A DNA stretch of 64,000 nt from assembly GCA_964621905.1 (NCBI GenBank), contig CAZUNG010000004.1:62001-126000 (forward strand). Direction: 5' to 3'. Positions 58,406-64,000 of the stretch are shown one piece after another (within the stretch, counting starts at the first letter, position 1; each line of letters starts with the position of its first letter). The position numbers were made by a program, and so were the translations under genes. The DNA comes from Ruminococcus_G sp964621905 (lineage in GTDB: Bacteria; Bacillota; Clostridia; Lachnospirales; Lachnospiraceae). The notes beneath the pieces are model-generated. The model had not been told where the DNA came from. It did no database searches and saw only the letters and a program-made list of their open reading frames with translations.

Positions 58406-58873
58406 TTAAAAATCGAATGCCAGACGAATCAATGCGATTTCATTTTTTGCAAATGTCCTCTCACTTCCATCCTCCATTTCAATAGTCACGCTGTTATTAT
58501 CATATGCGGTCAAAATCCCGTAGAATTCCTTTTGTTTATCGATTGCCCGATACGTTCTTATCTCCAGCTCTTTTCCCATACTTCTGGCATAGTCTTTTTC
58601 TTTCTTCAACGGTCTGCCCAGCCCCGGTGAACTTACCTCCATAATGTACGCATCTTCGATATAATCTTCCTGATCAAGTCTTTCACTGAACGCTCTGCTG
58701 ACAGTTTCGCAGTCATCAATCGTAATGCCGCCTTCTTTGTCAATATAAGCCCTCAGATACCAGGTTCCCCCTTCTTTTACGTACTCCACATCCACCAGTT
58801 CAAATCCCTTTTCACTGACGATCGGCTCCAGCATCGCTTCTGCTTTCTGTTCATAGTTTTCCTTTTTACTCAT
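58406..58873 (-). CDS. rimP: Ribosome maturation factor RimP
   Basis: 155 residues. VSEKGFELVDVEYVKEGGTWYLRAYIDKEGGITIDDCETVSRAFSERLD is the RimP N-terminal domain and MEVSSPGLGRPLKKEKDYARSMGKELE the linker to the SH3-like C-terminal domain. It helps assembly of the 30S subunit. It begins the operon, 21 bases before nusA. ATG at 58873. Confidence 0.95.
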   Translation of the reverse strand: MSKKENYEQKAEAMLEPIVSEKGFELVDVEYVKEGGTWYLRAYIDKEGGITIDDCETVSRAFSERLDQEDYIEDAYIMEVSSPGLGRPLKKEKDYARSMGKELEIRTYRAIDKQKEFYGILTAYDNNSVTIEMEDGSERTFAKNEIALIRLAFDF

Positions 58874-58924
58874 GCATCATCCCTGCCTTATTGGATTGTA
58901 TTTCCTTTACGGTCTTTACATCGT

Positions 58925-58950
58925 AAAAAAGCGGGCTTTCTCAAGCCCAC
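58925..58950 (-). terminator. Terminator of the topoisomerase genes
   Basis: On the minus strand GTGGGCTT-GAGA-AAGCCCGC forms an 8-bp stem (one G-T pair) followed by six T, 70 bases after the subunit A stop, and before the rimP promoter. Confidence 0.9.
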
Positions 58951-59019
58951 TCTCATTCAGTAATTTATTTAATTCTTTTTTATTGTAGCACTTCTTATTA
59001 TAAAATGCAAGGCGTTTCT

Positions 59020-61263
59020 TTAAACGCGGATCTTTATGCCTTTTGTATCCCGTTTGCCGAGTTTCAGCTTGTTCAGGGTTACTTCTTTTTCATGATACGT
59101 AATGGTATAGTCCATTCTGCTCTCGATCAGATAACCATGTTCAATCTGATCCTGATCCGCCAGGCGCATCCCGCGGACTCCGATCGCCGTCTTTTTCTTA
59201 TCCGGCACCTCTTCTTTTAAGAACCGCAGGAAATAACCCTCCCTGCTTTGCAGCACTACATAATCCATCGCATCGGCAGGCTGTACAAAGACTACCTCAT
59301 CTCCGTCCGCAAGTTTTGTGGCCGCAATTGTACGCTTGGCCGCATCAAACTCAGAACCTGCCACCTGTTTGAGCATACCGTTTTTCGTGATAAATAAAAG
59401 TTTCTGCCCTTTGATTTCATTAAGACACCCAAGATATAGCATCGTCTCCTGTGCCGTACTGTAATTCCCGAAATTATCAATGGGCGCACCCTTATCCCTG
59501 AATTTTCCAAACGGAAGATCCATGACCTTTACCATATGCATTTTTCCCTGCTGCGTAAAAATGCACAGTTTATCCGTATTGCTGCACAGGAACGCATACT
59601 GATAATCCTTGGCTGCCGCCTCCTGATTACGCTCATAAACCGTTTTGTCCACGGTCTTGATATAACCGAAGCGGTCCATCAGGACACAGACTTCCATCTC
59701 TTCGATCTTCTTCTCCTCGTAGACTGCCTCCTGGGCATTTTCTATCACTGTTTTACGTCTCTGCCCGTATTCCTTTTTGACCACGTCCAGTTCTTTGATA
59801 ATCACGTCCGCCATGGCATCATAGTTATTGAGGATGTTTTCATACACCGCGATATTTGCAAGCGTCAGATCATGCTCTTTCATCAGCGCCTCAATCTCCA
59901 GTCCGATCAGCTTGTACAGACGCATTTCCAGAATCGCCGTCGCCTGTCTTGCCGTAAACCGCAGCTTTGCGGCTTCTCTCTGGGAGGTCTTTGTCTTAAA
60001 ACGGATTCCTTCGGTGATTCCCATCGTCAGACAATCTCTGACCTGTTTCTGATTCTTGCTGCCGCGTAGGATTTCGATGATCAGGTCGATCACATCACAC
60101 GCTTTGATCAGTCCTTCCTGAACTTCTTTTTTGTCCAGTTCTTTTGCAAGAAGATTCTGATACTTTCTCGTCGCCACCTCAAACTGAAAGTCCACATGGT
60201 GTTCGATCACCTTTTTCAGACTCAGTGTCTCAGGTTTTCCGTCTGCGACCGCCAGCATATTCACACCGAATGTATCCTCAAGGCGTGTCTTTTTATAAAG
60301 CATATTGGTCAGATTGTCTGCATCCGCACCTCTTCTGAGTTCCAGTACAATACGGATTCCTTCTTTCGATGACTGGTTGGAAATATCCACGATATCCGTC
60401 GTCTTTTTCGTTTCAATAAGCTGTGCCACATCATTCAGGAATTTCCCGATATTGGCGCCGACCATTGTATAGGGAATCTCCGTAATCACAAGGCTCTGCT
60501 TTCCGCCTTTCCCGCTTTCGACGCTCACCTTGCCTCTGAGACGGACTTTTCCGCTGCCCTTTTCATAGATGGCGTACAGGTCGTCTTTGTTGACAACGAT
60601 CCCGCCTGTCGGAAAGTCCGGTCCCTTGATATACCGCATCAGTCCCTTTACTGTGATGTCATTATTCTTCATATACGCTTTGACGCCGTCAATCACTTCC
60701 CCCAGATTATGAGGCGGAACACTTGTCGCCATACCAACTGCAATGCCATCCGCACCGTTGATCAGAAAATTCGGCACCCGAACCGGAAGAACCTCCGGTT
60801 CTTTTTCTGTCTCATCAAAGTTTGGCACAAAGTTGACGACATCTTTATCCATATCACTTAAGTAGACTTCCTGCGTAATCTTCTGCAGGCGCGCCTCCGT
60901 ATAACGCATGGCTGCCGCACCATCTCCCTCAATCGAGCCAAAATTTCCATGTCCGTCTACCAGGGGCAGTCCTTTTTTAAACTCCTGCGCCATCACGACG
61001 AGCGCTTCATAGATGGAGCTGTCCCCGTGCGGATGATACTTACCCATGGTATCTCCCACGATACGGGCACATTTACGGTAAGGTCTGTCATACCGTATTC
61101 CCAGCTCATACATATCATACAATGTCCTTCTCTGCACCGGTTTTAATCCGTCCCTGATATCGGGCAGCGCTCTCGCTATGATGACACTCATCGCATAATC
61201 AATGTAGGATTTCTGCATGACTTCTGAATACTCTGTTTTTATAATCTGTTCTTTTTCACTCAT
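59020..61263 (-). CDS. Type II DNA topoisomerase subunit A (ParC-like)
   Basis: 747 residues. The catalytic tyrosine lies in AAAMRYTEARL near residue 120, and KYHPHGDSSIYEAL near 75-88 is the quinolone-sensitive region with serine at the position where resistance changes occur, so the protein looks wild type. The C-terminal beta-pinwheel (about 490-740) lacks the QRRGGKG GyrA box of gyrase, which points to topoisomerase IV (decatenation) and not to gyrase. It follows subunit B by 10 bases. An annotated gyrA would be expected elsewhere. Confidence 0.88.
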   Translation of the reverse strand: MSEKEQIIKTEYSEVMQKSYIDYAMSVIIARALPDIRDGLKPVQRRTLYDMYELGIRYDRPYRKCARIVGDTMGKYHPHGDSSIYEALVVMAQEFKKGLPLVDGHGNFGSIEGDGAAAMRYTEARLQKITQEVYLSDMDKDVVNFVPNFDETEKEPEVLPVRVPNFLINGADGIAVGMATSVPPHNLGEVIDGVKAYMKNNDITVKGLMRYIKGPDFPTGGIVVNKDDLYAIYEKGSGKVRLRGKVSVESGKGGKQSLVITEIPYTMVGANIGKFLNDVAQLIETKKTTDIVDISNQSSKEGIRIVLELRRGADADNLTNMLYKKTRLEDTFGVNMLAVADGKPETLSLKKVIEHHVDFQFEVATRKYQNLLAKELDKKEVQEGLIKACDVIDLIIEILRGSKNQKQVRDCLTMGITEGIRFKTKTSQREAAKLRFTARQATAILEMRLYKLIGLEIEALMKEHDLTLANIAVYENILNNYDAMADVIIKELDVVKKEYGQRRKTVIENAQEAVYEEKKIEEMEVCVLMDRFGYIKTVDKTVYERNQEAAAKDYQYAFLCSNTDKLCIFTQQGKMHMVKVMDLPFGKFRDKGAPIDNFGNYSTAQETMLYLGCLNEIKGQKLLFITKNGMLKQVAGSEFDAAKRTIAATKLADGDEVVFVQPADAMDYVVLQSREGYFLRFLKEEVPDKKKTAIGVRGMRLADQDQIEHGYLIESRMDYTITYHEKEVTLNKLKLGKRDTKGIKIRV

Positions 61264-61273
61264 ACACTACCTC

Positions 61274-63196
61274 CTACACATCCAGCTGGGCGTCCCGCGC
61301 ATGCTCATAGATAAATGCTTTCCTGGGCGGCACTTCCGTTCCCATCAGTACTTCCGTCACCTCAGACGCCATGCGGGCATCTTCAATTTCAATCTGCCTG
61401 AGCATTCTGGTCTCTGGATTCAGGGTCGTCTCCCACAGCTGCTGGGCATCCATCTCGCCCAGACCCTTATATCGCTGCAGAGTAAAACTCCCTTTATGTG
61501 ACCTGCGGTACCGCTCCAGCGCTTTGTCATCATAGAGATATTCCTCATCACCTTTTGCCGGCATTGCCTTGTAAAGCGGCGGCATTGCAATATAAACGTG
61601 GCCTTCATAGACCAGCTCCGGCATAAACCGGTAGAACAGTGTCAGCAGCAGCGTGGAAATATGCGCGCCGTCGACATCGGCATCCGCCATGATGATGATC
61701 TTGTCATAACGCAGTTTGGAAATATCAAAATCATTTCCGTAGCCCTCTGAAAAGCCGCAGCCAAACGCATTGATCATCGATTTGATCTCCGCATTCGCCA
61801 GCACTTTGTCTATGCTTGCTTTTTCTACATTCAGGATCTTTCCACGGATCGGCAGAATCGCCTGGAAGCTTCTGTCTCTCGCCGTTTTGGCGGATCCACC
61901 CGCAGAATCACCTTCGACGATGAAAATTTCACATTTGGAAGGATCTCTTTTTTCACAGTTTGCCAGTTTCCCGTTGGAGTCAAACGAATACTTCTGTCTG
62001 GTGAGCATATTCGTCTTGGCCTTTTCTTCGGTTTTTCGAATCTTGGCGGAACGTTCCGCACAGGAGAGTACCTGTTTCAGTGTTTCCAGGTTCCTGTCAA
62101 AATAGTGTACGATCTCCTCACCGGTAACCTTCCCCGTTGCCTTAGATGCATCCTGATTATCCAGTTTGGTCTTTGTCTGCCCCTCAAACCGCGGTGACGG
62201 ATGCTTGATGGACACAACTGCCGTCATACCGTTTCGGATATCCGCCCCTGTAAAATTGGCATCTTTTTCTTTTAAGATTCCCAGTTCGCGCGCGTACGTA
62301 TTCATGACCGTTGTAAACATGGTTTTAAATCCGGTCAGATGGGTACCTCCCTCCGCATTGTATATGTTATTGCAGAATCCCAGTACATTTTCATGAAACT
62401 CATTGACATACTGAAATGCACATTCCACCGTGATGCCCTCAGTCTCTCCCCTGAAATACACCGGTTCGTGGAGAACCTCTTTTTTCTTGTTCAGATCTTT
62501 TACAAATCCAATGATACCGTCCGGCTCATGAAACGTCACACTTTCCGGTGCGTCCAGGCGCAAATCTTCAAACAGAATGGTCAGCTTTGGATTTAAATAT
62601 GCTGTCTCGTGCATCCGGCTTTTTACTTCCGTCGCAGAAAAGCGTGTCACCTCAAAGATCTCAGGATCCGGCAGAAAATTCACACACGTCCCCGTCTCTT
62701 TTGTTTTCTCAAGTTTTGGGAGCAGTCCGTCTTCCAGTTCGATTGTGGGAATCCCCCGTTCATAATGATCGTGGTGCACATATCCTTCCCTGCTGATCTT
62801 AATATCCAGATAAGACGATAATGCATTCACCACAGAAGACCCCACGCCGTGAAGGCCTCCGCTCGTCTTATACGCTGAATCATCAAACTTTCCGCCCGCA
62901 TGAAGCGTAGTAAATACCAGTCTTTCGGCCGACATTCCTTTTTCATGCATACCGACCGGAATACCGCGTCCATGATCCAAAACCGTACACGAACCGTCCT
63001 TCTCCAGTCTCACATGAATAAAATCACAGAAGCCGGCCAGATGCTCATCTACTGCATTGTCCACAATCTCATAGATCAGATGATTCAGTCCTTTTCTGGA
63101 CACACTGCCGATATACATGCCCGGCCGCTTTCGGACTGCCTCAAGTCCTTCCAGCACAGAAATGCTGCTCGCATCATACGTTGATTTTTTCGTCAT
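61274..63196 (-). CDS. Type II DNA topoisomerase subunit B (ParE-like)
   Basis: 640 residues. GHKL ATPase motifs are in order: EIVDNAVDEHLAGF near 46-59, VLDHGRGIPVGMHEKG, GGLHGVGSSVVNALS near 113-127; the TOPRIM domain has IVEGDSAGGSAKTARD near 425-440 and IMADADVDGAHISTLLLT near 500-517. The C-terminus, EEYLYDDKALERYRRS, then LQRYKGLGEMDAQQLWETTLNPE, binds DNA. Together with the ParC-like subunit it forms an ATP-driven topoisomerase. Subunit assignment to ParE and not GyrB follows from the partner. Confidence 0.88.
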   Translation of the reverse strand: MTKKSTYDASSISVLEGLEAVRKRPGMYIGSVSRKGLNHLIYEIVDNAVDEHLAGFCDFIHVRLEKDGSCTVLDHGRGIPVGMHEKGMSAERLVFTTLHAGGKFDDSAYKTSGGLHGVGSSVVNALSSYLDIKISREGYVHHDHYERGIPTIELEDGLLPKLEKTKETGTCVNFLPDPEIFEVTRFSATEVKSRMHETAYLNPKLTILFEDLRLDAPESVTFHEPDGIIGFVKDLNKKKEVLHEPVYFRGETEGITVECAFQYVNEFHENVLGFCNNIYNAEGGTHLTGFKTMFTTVMNTYARELGILKEKDANFTGADIRNGMTAVVSIKHPSPRFEGQTKTKLDNQDASKATGKVTGEEIVHYFDRNLETLKQVLSCAERSAKIRKTEEKAKTNMLTRQKYSFDSNGKLANCEKRDPSKCEIFIVEGDSAGGSAKTARDRSFQAILPIRGKILNVEKASIDKVLANAEIKSMINAFGCGFSEGYGNDFDISKLRYDKIIIMADADVDGAHISTLLLTLFYRFMPELVYEGHVYIAMPPLYKAMPAKGDEEYLYDDKALERYRRSHKGSFTLQRYKGLGEMDAQQLWETTLNPETRMLRQIEIEDARMASEVTEVLMGTEVPPRKAFIYEHARDAQLDV

Positions 63197-63250
63197 GTCT
63201 TTGTTCCTCTCGTATCGCTTATGTTCTATGATGAATGAATGGTCTGTTTC

Positions 63251-64000
63251 TTATAAATTCAAAAATCTCTGCAGCGCGTTTGCCACTCCGTCCTTATTAT
63301 TCGTATCTGTTCCGTATTTTGATACATTTTTAATTCTCTGAGATGCATTTCCCATGGCAACAGAGTATCCGGCCCACTCCATCATCTCATAATCATTATT
63401 GCTGTCACCAAGAGCCATCACCTCTGAAGGAAGCACATGTAACTGATCCGCCAGAAACGACAGACCATCCCGCTTGCTCAGTTTTCCATACACAAGCTCC
63501 AGATTCTGCTCCACCACAGATATCGGATAGATTCCGGGAAGCTCAGACAATTCCTGTCTGAGTTTTCTTTTTTCTTCGGGATCAGCACATACGATATGAA
63601 ATTTGCTGACAGGCACCCGCCGGTCTTCCATCAAATCACTCAAGTCCTCACACTCAATATTAGAACGCATCAGCTGTGTACAGTACACTTCCGGCAGTCC
63701 GCTTGCAAACAGATGCCGGATGCCGGCAGTCTCCATATACGCATTCCGGCCGGCGTATGGTTCAATATATGTTTTATACTTTTTGCACAGACGGTAAATC
63801 TTTGACGCAATCCCCGCCGGAAATCCTTTTATGTACAGAATTTCCCCCGTCTTTCCATCCGTCACCACGGTTCCATTCGCATTGATAAAATAGGGGATGT
63901 CTTCAAAGTCATAAAATATTTCATGCCGGGTGTTTTCATAGCTTCTGCCCGTCGTTGGCACAATGCAGTGGCCTGCATCCAAAGCCCGGCGTATCATTTC
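63251..64000 (-). CDS. HAD superfamily (Cof-type) phosphatase, cut at the right edge
   Basis: At least 250 codons, open to the end of the window; the N-terminal DxD motif lies outside. Seen are TTGRSYENTRHEI (motif II threonine region) near the edge, FINANGTVVTDGKTGEIL of the Cof cap, and the C-terminal HAD part FLADQLHVLPSEVMALGDSNNDYEMMEWAGYSVAMGNA, with the GDSxND motif. Cof-type enzymes dephosphorylate sugar phosphates or nucleotide phosphates, often with broad specificity. It lies 55 bases upstream of the topoisomerase subunit B gene, perhaps with its own unit. Confidence 0.88.
   Translation of the reverse strand, partial: EMIRRALDAGHCIVPTTGRSYENTRHEIFYDFEDIPYFINANGTVVTDGKTGEILYIKGFPAGIASKIYRLCKKYKTYIEPYAGRNAYMETAGIRHLFASGLPEVYCTQLMRSNIECEDLSDLMEDRRVPVSKFHIVCADPEEKRKLRQELSELPGIYPISVVEQNLELVYGKLSKRDGLSFLADQLHVLPSEVMALGDSNNDYEMMEWAGYSVAMGNASQRIKNVSKYGTDTNNKDGVANALQRFLNL

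Noticed and set aside
59020..63196. Assignment of the topoisomerase pair as gyrA/gyrB
   Set aside because: The GyrA box is not seen in the subunit A C-terminal domain; ParC/ParE-like is preferred although a divergent gyrase cannot be fully excluded.

Overview
The window looks like chromosome of a Gram-positive anaerobe of the Clostridia, most likely Lachnospiraceae. Pointers are a butyryl-CoA:acetate CoA-transferase, an FprA-type flavodiiron protein, an anaerobic ribonucleotide reductase activase, strong AGGAGG ribosome binding sites, LexA boxes of the Firmicutes type (GAAC-N4-GTTC), and the order rimP-nusA-ylxR-L7Ae-infB-rbfA-nrnA-truB-ribF. Almost all host genes lie on the minus strand. No rRNA, tRNA or CRISPR array was seen, and no gap between genes exceeds 300 bases.

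Layout. 1-1.7 kb: two CoA-transferases of acid fermentation, one cut by the left edge. 1.9-7.4 kb: a tight five-gene operon resembling dltABCD (adenylating enzyme, acyl carrier protein, MBOAT acyltransferase, SGNH protein) with a PLP decarboxylase inserted as second gene. This is the best candidate for an undescribed system: activation of an amino acid, probable decarboxylation (perhaps on the carrier, as BtrK does in butirosin synthesis), and transfer to a surface polymer. 7.4-22.0 kb: an integrated phage-like element with a tyrosine integrase, CI/Cro-like switch, ImmA-type protease, a sigma factor, DUF2800/DUF2815 proteins, family A DNA polymerase, AEP-primase/VapE helicase, VRR-NUC nuclease, a likely iteron origin, and one 808-residue protein resembling part of a phage polyvalent protein. 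No terminase, portal, capsid, tail or lysis gene is visible. It appears to sit at the stop codon of the sensor kinase gene on its right.

22-32 kb: a hybrid histidine kinase, FprA, two Gfo/Idh/MocA dehydrogenases (one probably inositol dehydrogenase), a patatin-like phospholipase with two membrane proteins, a hotdog thioesterase and a MoaE-like protein. 32.3-34.6 kb: an operon on the plus strand for a radical SAM protein and a DUF4130 protein, behind two perfect LexA boxes. 34.6-44.2 kb: fructose-1-phosphate kinase with a DeoR regulator, an aminotransferase, a DUF5662 protein, a debranching-enzyme-like GH13 protein that has lost its catalytic residues, exonuclease III, an Orn/Lys/Arg decarboxylase, IlvE and a DUF1292 protein.

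44.2-64 kb: mostly core functions: dUTPase and NrdG, PNPase and S15, an NlpC/P60 hydrolase behind a structured leader, a Na/Pi cotransporter, the nusA-infB translation operon, a type II topoisomerase pair (ParC/ParE-like), and a Cof-type HAD phosphatase cut by the right edge.

All assignments rest on reading motifs and gene context by eye. No database search was run.
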